From contig CAWASG010000002.1 in assembly GCA_963784615.1 (NCBI GenBank), forward strand, positions 372,001 to 436,000: a stretch of DNA of 64,000 bases. The letters run 5' to 3'. The position numbers and the translations under genes were made by a program. Below are positions 52,443 to 59,189 of the stretch, piece by piece (the stretch's first letter is position 1; each line of letters begins with the position of its first letter). The DNA is from UBA11403 sp963784615. Lineage in GTDB: Bacteria > Pseudomonadota > Gammaproteobacteria > Legionellales > Legionellaceae. The notes below the pieces were generated by a model that was not told the origin of the DNA, searched no databases, and saw only the letters and a program-made list of their open reading frames with translations.

Positions 52443-52488
52443 TTTAGACGAAGCTGCACGCAAAAAGACGCATGCAGCCTCGTCTAAA
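52443..52488. repeat. Family-F hairpin (TTTAGACGAAG)
   Basis: Arms TTTAGACGAAGCTGCA / TGCAGCCTCGTCTAAA around CGCAAAAAGACGCA. It aligns with the hairpin at 23420 with paired (compensatory) changes. Confidence 0.65.
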
Positions 52489-52515
52489 TATAATTTGAAT
52501 GCGAATATCGAGAGT

Positions 52516-52676
52516 ATACGAAGGGGCACTGCCATTAAGTCAAAGGAAATAATCGGACGTAGGTTGGGTTGAGCGAGAGCGAAGCCCAACATGACGATTT
52601 TGTTGGGCTTCGCTCTCGCTCAACCCAACCTACGTCCGATTATTTCCCTTAACTTAATGGCAGTGATACGAAGGGG
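52516..52676. mobile_element. MITE-like element carrying a family-A REP pair (copy 2, best)
   Basis: Element 52527-52665 has 64-bp terminal arms (52528-52591 and 52601-52664) with only two mismatches and a 9-base loop. The arms start ACTGCCATTAAG and contain the GTAG-hairpin REP. An 11-bp direct repeat ATACGAAGGGG flanks it (52516-52526 and 52666-52676). Confidence 0.8.
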
Positions 52677-52759
52677 GTATCATGAAAAAATTAAAAGAAA
52701 CGATAGCCATTGCTGGTGGGCACGCCGTTATGCTCCTTTGCCCACTCTATCAACACCGC

Positions 52760-52803
52760 TTGGACAAAACAGCATGAGTTTTTTTTCATGCTGTTTTGTC
52801 CAA
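52760..52803. repeat. Hairpin before trmJ
   Basis: TTGGACAAAACAGCATGA and its exact complement (52786-52803) with an 8-base loop, 15 bases upstream of trmJ. It must lie in or just before the trmJ leader unless transcription starts after it. Confidence 0.65.
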
Positions 52804-52818
52804 TGTCTAACTATGTAG

Positions 52819-53568
52819 ATGCCTATGAACTTTGAATCCATAAGAATCGTCCTCGTCGCCACCAGTCACCCTGGTAATATTGGTTCCGCTGCACGCGCCA
52901 TGAAAACCATGGGGTTGACGCGTTTATATTTGGTAACGCCACGCCAATTTCCAGACAGGCAAGCCCACGAATTGGCAGCGGGTGCTGATGATGTGCTGGA
53001 CGGTGCCGTGGTTACAGAGACATTGGCAGAAGCCCTTGTCGGTTGTCATTTGGTGATAGGTACCAGTGTTCGACCACGAGGCATTGATTTACCGGGCTTA
53101 TTACCGGTGAGTTGTGCGTCGCTGGTGAATGATGCGAGCGATACCTCGCAAGTCGCTATCGTTTTTGGTCGTGAACATGCAGGATTGACCAATGCTGAAT
53201 TATTGCATTGTCATTATCATGTGATGATTCCCAGTCATCCTGATTTTAGCTCATTGAATCTGTCACAAGCCGTGCAAGTGATTGCTTATGAACTACGGAT
53301 GAAATGGCTGAGTGTCGACAGTAACCCACTAGCCGCTACAGAAGAACTTGCAACCACGGATCAGGTCGAGCGATTCTTTATTCATCTGCAAGAGGTTTTG
53401 GTAGCGATTGATTTCTTGAAAATATCCAACCCGGTCAAACTGGTGCAACGGTTACGGCGAATGTTTAACCGCATCAAGCTTGAAGCGAATGAAGTGAATA
53501 TTCTCCGCGGGATATTGTCCAATACCCAACGGGCATTGCAACGCAAGGATGCCAATGACCAAGACTAA
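52819..53568 (+). CDS. trmJ: tRNA 2'-O-methyltransferase TrmJ
   Basis: 249-aa SPOUT methylase that modifies C/U32 of tRNA with SAM. IRIVLVATSHPGNIGSAARAMK is the signature N-terminus; VFGREHAGLTNAEL and LNLSQAVQVIAYELR form the knotted SAM site. It lies directly before iscS, overlapping it, as in the conserved trmJ-isc neighbourhood, but iscR is absent between them. Confidence 0.93.
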   Translation: MPMNFESIRIVLVATSHPGNIGSAARAMKTMGLTRLYLVTPRQFPDRQAHELAAGADDVLDGAVVTETLAEALVGCHLVIGTSVRPRGIDLPGLLPVSCASLVNDASDTSQVAIVFGREHAGLTNAELLHCHYHVMIPSHPDFSSLNLSQAVQVIAYELRMKWLSVDSNPLAATEELATTDQVERFFIHLQEVLVAIDFLKISNPVKLVQRLRRMFNRIKLEANEVNILRGILSNTQRALQRKDANDQD

Positions 53569-54712
53569 ACCGATATACTTGGATTACATGGCAACAACGC
53601 CAATCGACCCGCGGGTGATTGAGCGAATGCTTGCCTTCATGGGCCCTGAGGCTCACTTTGGTAATCCGGCGTCGACGACCCATGTTTACGGGGAAGTTGC
53701 CGCGAGCGCTGTTGAACATGCACGCCAACAGATTGCCGATACCATCGGCGCGACACCTGAGGACATTGTTTTTACTTCAGGTGCCACGGAAGCCAATAAT
53801 TTGGCCATTTTTGGTGCCGCACGCTTTTATCACATGAAAGGGCGTCATGTGATCACCTTAAGCACAGAGCATAAAGCCGTGCTGGATTGCATGAAACAAT
53901 TATCACGTGAGGGGTTTGAGGTCACCTATCTGACGCCTAAAGCAGATGGGCTCCTGGATTTGGGCGAACTGGAACGGGCTTTGCGTGATGACACCATTCT
54001 GGTTTCAATCATGCATGTGAATAATGAGATAGGGGTGATACAGGATATTGCAGCGATTGCACACATGCTTCGTGGTCGAGGCATTGTTTTTCATGTGGAT
54101 GCGGCGCAAAGTGCCGGCAAATTGCCCATTGATTTAAGTCAAATGCCAGTGGATTTGATGTCTTTTTCAGCGCATAAATTATATGGGCCGAAGGGCATCG
54201 GTGCGCTTTATGTGCGTCATCGACCGCGGATACGGCTTCAGCCGATATTATTCGGCGGCGGGCATGAGCATGGTTTGCGTTCGGGTACACTGCCCACGCA
54301 TCAGATTGTGGGCATGGGAGAGGCGTTTGCTATTGCAGCGTCCTGTCGAGAGGTCGAACAAGCGCGGCTATTGCAATTACGTGAGCGTTTATGGGAAGGT
54401 ATTCGTATGTTGCCGGGTGTTCAACTCAACGGTCATGCAGAGCAGCGCGTTGCGAGTAATTTGAATGTCAGTTTTGGTGCGCTTGAGGCGATGAACATTT
54501 TACCAGCCATTAGTGAGTTGGCTGTGTCGACATCCTCGGCCTGTATGTCTGCCAAAGAGGACGTTTCTCATGTGCTGCGCGCATTGGGAATGAGTCGTGA
54601 GCGGGTGTTGAGTTCGCTGCGGATGTCTGTTGGGCGATATACCACAGACGAGAATATTGATGAAGCAATTCGTATTATTTGCAAGGCAATCAAACGATTG
54701 AATGAGGCATAG
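53555..54712 (+). CDS. iscS: Cysteine desulfurase (IscS/NifS family)
   Basis: 385-aa PLP enzyme that gives sulfur from cysteine for Fe-S clusters and tRNA thiolation. It has YLDYMATTPIDPRV at the start, FTSGATEANNLAI, the PLP Asp/His region HVDAAQSAGKLP, the Schiff-base Lys in SFSAHKLYGPKG and the catalytic Cys in TSSACMSAKED. The last differs from the usual SGSACTS. ATG 53555 has AAGG at the right distance. It overlaps the end of trmJ. The isc scaffold gene iscU does not follow; iscA does, separated by a mobile repeat. Confidence 0.93.
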   Translation: MTKTKPIYLDYMATTPIDPRVIERMLAFMGPEAHFGNPASTTHVYGEVAASAVEHARQQIADTIGATPEDIVFTSGATEANNLAIFGAARFYHMKGRHVITLSTEHKAVLDCMKQLSREGFEVTYLTPKADGLLDLGELERALRDDTILVSIMHVNNEIGVIQDIAAIAHMLRGRGIVFHVDAAQSAGKLPIDLSQMPVDLMSFSAHKLYGPKGIGALYVRHRPRIRLQPILFGGGHEHGLRSGTLPTHQIVGMGEAFAIAASCREVEQARLLQLRERLWEGIRMLPGVQLNGHAEQRVASNLNVSFGALEAMNILPAISELAVSTSSACMSAKEDVSHVLRALGMSRERVLSSLRMSVGRYTTDENIDEAIRIICKAIKRLNEA

Positions 54713-54868
54713 GATAATGGCACTAAGTTAAGGGCTGTAGGTTGGGTTGAGCGAGAGCGAAGCCCAACATGACGATTTTGTTGGGCTTCGCTCTCGCTCA
54801 ACCCAACCTACTCCGATTAATTCCCTACGCGTACATCAATCATTTTGACCTTAACTTAGGGCATAGGA
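54706..54868. mobile_element. MITE-like element carrying a family-A REP pair (copy 3), inside the isc operon
   Basis: Left end TAATGGCACTAAGTTAAGGG matches the other copies at 15 of 20 positions. A family-A pair occupies about 54737-54811; the right part GTACATCA...CTTAACTT matches copy 1. A GGCATAGGA direct repeat flanks it (54706-54714 and 54860-54868) and includes the iscS stop codon on the left and the iscA ribosome-binding region on the right. Confidence 0.65.
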
Positions 54869-54877
54869 GGAGTGAGT

Positions 54878-55255
54878 ATGAGTGAAGTTCAAAAACATGT
54901 AACGCAAGCAGGGGCGGGGATTACGTTAAGTGAGTCAGCCAAACGACATATATTGGCTTATCTTGAAAAACAAGGTGAGTGCAAAGGCTTGCGTTTATCG
55001 GTTAAAAAAACCGGGTGTTCGGGGTTGGCTTATGTGATGGATTATGTCCAAGCACCTGAAGCAGATGACATCATCCAGGCTTTAGATAGCGATTATTGGA
55101 TCTATGTGGATAAAAAAGGCTATCCTTATTTAAAAGGCGTCAGCATTGACTATGTGAAGCAGGGGCTGAACAGTAAACTCGTGTTTCAAAACCCAAATCA
55201 GACCGGACAATGCGGGTGTGGTGAAAGTTTTACTGTTGAAAAGGACGATGAATGA
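54878..55255 (+). CDS. iscA: IscA/ErpA-family Fe-S carrier protein
   Basis: 125-aa A-type carrier. The three cluster cysteines are present: KKTGCSGLAY and the C-terminal CGCGESF. It starts MSEVQKHVTQAGAGITLSESA, with about 15 more residues at the N-terminus than E. coli IscA. AGGAGG 7 bases before ATG 54878 decides the start. Removing the inserted element would put the iscS stop right next to this site, so iscS-iscA was probably one tight operon. Confidence 0.92.
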   Translation: MSEVQKHVTQAGAGITLSESAKRHILAYLEKQGECKGLRLSVKKTGCSGLAYVMDYVQAPEADDIIQALDSDYWIYVDKKGYPYLKGVSIDYVKQGLNSKLVFQNPNQTGQCGCGESFTVEKDDE

Positions 55256-55671
55256 CGATTCAAGCGGCCTATTTACAGCGCCGTATCGATATATTACATA
55301 GCGCGCTTTCTATGTTGAAGCAAGCCGACGTTGACTCGATTGAGTATGAGGTCTATCGAAACGCCACGGTTAAAGGCTTTGAATTGTGTTTGGAAATGTC
55401 TGGAAAATTATTAAAAAAAGCATTGAAGCCTTATTTTGCAAATCCATCGCAAGTCGATACCTTGGTATTTAAAGACTTGTTTCGTCATGCTCACAAACAT
55501 CGTCTGTTGACACAAGAGGAAGTCGAGCGCTGGCTTCAATATCGTGATAATCGAAATAATACGGCACATGATTATGGCCAGTCTTTTGCAGAAGAAACGT
55601 TATTATTGTTGGAGTCGTTTATGATCGACGTCAAACATCTTAAGCATCAGATTGATCATGTCAAAGCTTGA
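55252..55671 (+). CDS. HEPN-domain toxin (HepT-like)
   Basis: 139-aa all-helical HEPN protein of the nucleotidyltransferase-substrate-binding type. The ribonuclease motif RX4HXY is complete: R101, H106, Y108 in RNNTAHDYG. In HEPN-MNT toxin-antitoxin pairs the HEPN protein cleaves RNA, and the MNT partner silences it by adding AMP to this tyrosine. The ATG overlaps the iscA stop by 4 bases (ATGA), tying it to the Fe-S operon, which is unusual. Confidence 0.88.
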   Translation: MTIQAAYLQRRIDILHSALSMLKQADVDSIEYEVYRNATVKGFELCLEMSGKLLKKALKPYFANPSQVDTLVFKDLFRHAHKHRLLTQEEVERWLQYRDNRNNTAHDYGQSFAEETLLLLESFMIDVKHLKHQIDHVKA

Positions 55672-55963
55672 ACTGGCACCGGCTTCCTTAGCTGAATTGC
55701 AAATCATTATTCATGCCGTGTTGCCCTTATATGAAGTCTGGGCATTCGGTAGTCGCGTTAAACATCAAGCTCACTCAGGCAGTGACCTGGATTTAGTGAT
55801 TCGAAACCCAACGCAACTGGATAAACCTTGCGTTCAACTGGCTGCATTTAAAAGTGCTTTAGAGGATAGCAATATTCCCATTTTAATCGATGTGGTCGAT
55901 TGGGCGAGGATTCCTGAGGCGTTTCGCGAGGAAATATTAAAGGAGTACGTGGTTCTTTCGTAG
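55658..55963 (+). CDS. MNT-domain nucleotidyltransferase antitoxin (MntA-like)
   Basis: 101-aa minimal nucleotidyltransferase. The hallmark GSX10DXD is intact (G31-S32, D43, D45 in FGSRVKHQAHSGSDLDL). A further Asp in LIDVVDW completes the triad. It overlaps the HEPN gene by 14 bases, toxin first, as in characterised HEPN-MNT modules. ATG 55658 is used; TTG 55652 is in frame upstream. The TAG stop is the GTAG of a family-A repeat. Confidence 0.88.
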   Translation: MSKLELAPASLAELQIIIHAVLPLYEVWAFGSRVKHQAHSGSDLDLVIRNPTQLDKPCVQLAAFKSALEDSNIPILIDVVDWARIPEAFREEILKEYVVLS

Positions 55964-56075
55964 GTTGGGCACGTAGGTTGGGTTGAGGCTGGTAAGCCGA
56001 AGCCCAACATGGATGGTATTGTTGGGCTTCGCTCTCGCTCAACCCAACCTACGCACCAACCTACGTGCAACCTAC
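55960..56075. repeat. Family-A composite between MNT and permease gene ends
   Basis: Several GTAGGTTGGG units in inverted arrangement with extra half units at both ends. It gives TAG stop codons to both convergent genes: MNT at 55961-55963 and the permease at 56072-56074. Confidence 0.85.
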
Positions 56076-57463
56076 ACCTTCCTGCGAAACAAGCAAAGCA
56101 GTCCTGCCGGAGACAGCATCAATAAAATCCCCGCAATAAAAATAATCCGAAAATGATGCGACCCACCGACATCGATGCTTTGTTCCGGTGGGAAAAAGCC
56201 GACAATCAGGGTAATCGTGCATCCAATTAAACCCATTAAACAGGTGAGGTAATAACCGATACGCCCACCAGGAATGGAAAACGGCCGTGGATGCTCGGCA
56301 AATTTATGTTTGAGTTGGATGGCGGCGGCAAACATCATGACGTACATTAAAATATAAATTTCAGTACTTAAATCGGTAAATAACCAATACATCGCATTAA
56401 TACTGGGAAACAACAAAAACCCGCCACAGAATACTGTGACCAGAACGGCCTGAAGAATCAATATGCGAGCAGGAATGCCATGCGGATTCAATTGGTAAAG
56501 CCAACGAGGCAGAAAGCCATGATTGGCCGCCAACATAAGACCTTTGGCAGGTGAAATAATCCAATTCACCATGCTCCCTACACTACCAATTAAAATCATC
56601 ACGACAACCACGGGCATTAGCCAATCTATGTGATAAGTTTGTAAAAAATTAGCGAAGGCTTGTAAAACACCACTGACAAGACTGATTTTTTCTTGGGGAA
56701 GAACAAAGGCAATAGCGAGCGAGCCAAAAATCATGCTACATAAAATTAGGATCGCCGAAAAAAACATGGCTCGTGGAAAGTTCCGCTGGGGATCATGAAC
56801 ATTACGCACATGTACCGCCGCAAGCTCCATCCCTAAAAACGAGGTCATAATCGCAGTGAGCGACTCCCAGGAGCGCGTGTTATTCAAATTCGGGATGAGA
56901 TTGGCCGGACTCAGATCGATAGCGATGGGGTTACCCTTGATTAGCCAGATGATGGCAAGCAGAATAATGAACACCATTGGGACGATCATCCCCACAATCG
57001 CACAAAAACTGGCAAAACGAGCTGATGCACGTAATCCGGAAAGACCGAGTAGGGTTAATCCCCAATAGATAACGATGATAACACTTGCCAGGTAGAGCTT
57101 GCTTTCGGCGAGTGAAGGATTAATAAGGTAGGCTGCGGCGCTGGCAATAAATAATAAAATCGTTGGATACCAAACCATGGTATTTACCCACTGCAACCAA
57201 ATCGTGAAGAATGCAGCTGTTTTGCCAAAAGCATGCTGAACCCAGCTATAAATCCCGCCTTCCTCTTCTGACCATGTGGACGATAGCTCAGCGGAAACAA
57301 GAGCGACAGGGATGAGAAAAATGATGGCTGAAAAAATGAAGAAAAATATGAGCGTTGAGCCAAATAATGCTGTCGCAGGTAAATTCCGAATGCTATCGAT
57401 AGCGCCGGTTATTAAGAGCACGAGAGCGCCAACAGAAATTTTTTCAGTAGACCATGCTTTCAT
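56072..57463 (-). CDS. APC-family amino-acid permease
   Basis: 463-aa, 12-segment inner-membrane transporter. The APC opening is VGALVLLITGAIDSIRNLP, and AELSSTWSEEEGGIYSWVQHAFG (segment 2-3) matches the glutamate/GABA-antiporter-like group (GadC/YjeM type). It ends in a short cytosolic FRRKV, with the stop from a repeat. Such permeases feed amino-acid-dependent metabolism in Legionella-like bacteria; the substrate cannot be told. It is transcribed with bolA upstream, 14 bases apart. Confidence 0.88.
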   Translation of the reverse strand: MKAWSTEKISVGALVLLITGAIDSIRNLPATALFGSTLIFFFIFSAIIFLIPVALVSAELSSTWSEEEGGIYSWVQHAFGKTAAFFTIWLQWVNTMVWYPTILLFIASAAAYLINPSLAESKLYLASVIIVIYWGLTLLGLSGLRASARFASFCAIVGMIVPMVFIILLAIIWLIKGNPIAIDLSPANLIPNLNNTRSWESLTAIMTSFLGMELAAVHVRNVHDPQRNFPRAMFFSAILILCSMIFGSLAIAFVLPQEKISLVSGVLQAFANFLQTYHIDWLMPVVVVMILIGSVGSMVNWIISPAKGLMLAANHGFLPRWLYQLNPHGIPARILILQAVLVTVFCGGFLLFPSINAMYWLFTDLSTEIYILMYVMMFAAAIQLKHKFAEHPRPFSIPGGRIGYYLTCLMGLIGCTITLIVGFFPPEQSIDVGGSHHFRIIFIAGILLMLSPAGLLCLFRRKV

Positions 57464-57477
57464 TATAAATACGCCTT

Positions 57478-57819
57478 TTAGATGTTTGATTCATGCCGGC
57501 TTCCACCCTTGCAGGTAGGTGATGCTTGAACGGGGGTGCATTTCTGTTCCCATTCCTCTGGTGTGTATAAATGTAAACTGAGGGCATGTAGACCCGTTTC
57601 AAATTCGTTTTGCACGATGTGATTGACGAGGCGATGACGGGCAACGCGATTTAACGATTGAAAACGGGTTGAAACGATGAGTATTTTAAAATGACTTTCA
57701 GACCCAACCGGAACGCTGTGCTGATGAGTTTCATTATCAATGCTTAATAGCATGGGTTCCAGATGCATCGAAAGGGCAGCATGCAAACGTTGTTGTCGTG
57801 ACATTGGATTTAAAATCAT
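57478..57819 (-). CDS. bolA: BolA-family protein
   Basis: 113 aa (108 if the start is ATG 57804). The BolA fold is visible: RLHAALSMHLEPMLLSIDNETHQHS, HFKILIVSTRFQSLNRVARHRLVN and a C-terminal LHALSLHLYTPEEW. The conserved His and the FxxxxxVxRHRxVN block are intact. BolA proteins work with monothiol glutaredoxins in iron sensing and Fe-S transfer and affect cell shape. The start is uncertain: no clear ribosome-binding site is seen for either ATG. Confidence 0.9.
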   Translation of the reverse strand: MILNPMSRQQRLHAALSMHLEPMLLSIDNETHQHSVPVGSESHFKILIVSTRFQSLNRVARHRLVNHIVQNEFETGLHALSLHLYTPEEWEQKCTPVQASPTCKGGSRHESNI

Positions 57820-57939
57820 GGGTAACCGATTTATTATTATACCTTTATTTTACATAGAATGCTTGACATCACATGAACAAATTCGCCATATTGGAAATTG
57901 GTGCTTTTATTCATGTGGAAAAATAACCTGGAAACGGTG

Positions 57940-58356
57940 ATGAAACGGAGAGGGTTTACACTCATAGAGTTAATGATCGTGGTCGCGATCGTTAGCATTT
58001 TAGTGGCGGTTACCTTTCCTGCCTATCAGGTCTATGTGAAGCGAACACGCGTTGCCAATGGACTGAGCTTAGCTGCGGGTGCACAGTTCGCCATCGCAGA
58101 AAGCACAACCATTGATAATGCATTACCAGCAACACAAGCGGAAACCGGATATGTTGGCCCATCGCCAAGCAATGATTTGCAGTCGATAGTGATTGCCAAT
58201 GACGGCACTGCCGTGGTCACGCTGACTTTCACCGCGGCGCTCGGAGGCGGCACTTTGACCTTGACGCCAACTTTGGACGCGAGCGGCATCATGACATGGA
58301 ACTGTCAGGGAGGAACTTTACCGGCGCAGTATCGGCCGGCTATATGTAGACCTTGA
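57940..58356 (+). CDS. Type IV pilin-like protein (first of pair)
   Basis: 138-aa prepilin. The leader MKRRG is cut before FTLIELMIVVAIVSILVAV (N-methyl-Phe signature with Glu5), followed by a globular head with a C-terminal Cys pair (TWNCQGG, PAICRP) forming the D-loop. The ATG at 57940 places the leader correctly; the frame is open from 57898. It is about 35% similar by eye to the next gene, so this is a tandem pilin duplication. No sigma-54 site is seen upstream. Confidence 0.9.
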   Translation: MKRRGFTLIELMIVVAIVSILVAVTFPAYQVYVKRTRVANGLSLAAGAQFAIAESTTIDNALPATQAETGYVGPSPSNDLQSIVIANDGTAVVTLTFTAALGGGTLTLTPTLDASGIMTWNCQGGTLPAQYRPAICRP

Positions 58357-58367
58357 TTGACAACTCA

Positions 58368-58402
58368 TGTCAAAATGTGACGAAATTGGTCACGTTCTGA
58401 CA
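58368..58402. promoter_or_regulatory. Inverted TGTCA/TGACA repeat upstream of pilin 2, possible PilR site
   Basis: TGTCAAAATGTGAC (58368-58381) and GTCACGTTCTGACA (58389-58402) are near-inverse. They lie 46 bases before the sigma-54 -24 element, a normal place for an enhancer-type activator. PilR of Pseudomonas recognises TGTC-containing sites. Confidence 0.45.
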
Positions 58403-58447
58403 GCCGGTTGTTTGGGTCGGCGCAGTGTATATAAGGAGAGTGTCGTT

Positions 58448-58463
58448 TGGCACGGATTGTGCA
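58448..58463 (+). promoter_or_regulatory. Sigma-54 promoter of pilin 2
   Basis: TGGCACGGATTGTGCA: GG (58449-58450) and GC (58461-58462) with exactly 10 bases between, the strict -24/-12 rule. It sits 47 bases before the pilin start, as for pilA genes under PilR/RpoN. Confidence 0.85.
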
Positions 58464-58509
58464 TTACAAATATTGTGATGAACAGATTAATATTATAAAG
58501 GAGATTGCC

Positions 58510-58932
58510 ATGAGAAACAGTAAAGGTTTTACGCTGATAGAGCTAATGATTGTTGTTGCCATTGTCGGTATTTTGGCAGCAGTCGCAATACCAGCCTATC
58601 AAGATTATACAGTCAGAGCGAGAGTGACTGAAGGGTTAAGCTTGGCTTCTTCTGCGAAATTAGCTGTTGAAGAAACCTATCAGTCTAGTAATGCATTCCC
58701 TGCAACACAATCCGCTTCTGGTTACACTAGCCCAACCGCAACAACCAACGTAGCGAGTGTTGCCATAACTGACGCCACCGGGGTGATAACGATTACCTAT
58801 ACCGCTGCGGCCAAGAGTGTTGTGTTAACCATGACACCAAGGGTTGATGTTGCAACGGGTGGTTTAACATGGACTTGCACCGTGACTGGCGCGGCTAATA
58901 ACAAGTATGTCCCACAAAACTGCCGTGTATAA
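58510..58932 (+). CDS. pilA: Type IV major pilin
   Basis: 140-aa prepilin. The leader MRNSKG is cut before FTLIELMIVVAIVGILAAV, and the head is Thr/Ala/Ser-rich with the disulfide pair in TWTCTVTG and PQNCRV. AAGGAG 6-7 bases before ATG 58510 and a sigma-54 promoter support it as the main subunit PilA. It polymerises into pili for twitching, adhesion and DNA uptake. A terminator follows. Confidence 0.94.
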   Translation: MRNSKGFTLIELMIVVAIVGILAAVAIPAYQDYTVRARVTEGLSLASSAKLAVEETYQSSNAFPATQSASGYTSPTATTNVASVAITDATGVITITYTAAAKSVVLTMTPRVDVATGGLTWTCTVTGAANNKYVPQNCRV

Positions 58933-58949
58933 ATGGTTTATGGGATATA

Positions 58950-58976
58950 AAAACCACCTTCGGGTGGTTTTTTTTG
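58950..58976 (+). terminator. pilA terminator
   Basis: AAACCACC-TTCG-GGTGGTTT hairpin with a stable tetraloop and a T-run. Confidence 0.92.
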
Positions 58977-59048
58977 CTATACAATTAATAAATTGACCAT
59001 CTTACTTTGACCTGTTGATATAAGCAGATTAATAAAATGCTGAACGAA

Positions 59049-59170
59049 GTCGTTGCGAGCGAAGCGCGGCAATCCAGAGTTCAGAGCACGGTACCCTGGA
59101 TTGCCGCGCTTCGCTCGCAACGACGCGACCGGAAAGTTCATTTTAGCTGTTTGTACCGAAGGTACTGGGA
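59049..59170. repeat. Family-C palindrome with GTACCGAAGGTAC tail
   Basis: GTCGTTGCGAGCGAAGCGCGGCAATCCAGAG and its inverse (to 59124), then the AAAGTTCATTTTAGCTGTTTG tail and GTACCGAAGGTACTGGG. Near-identical in the core to 12548-12625. Confidence 0.85.
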
Positions 59171-59189
59171 ACCTGTCATAGTTAGATTG

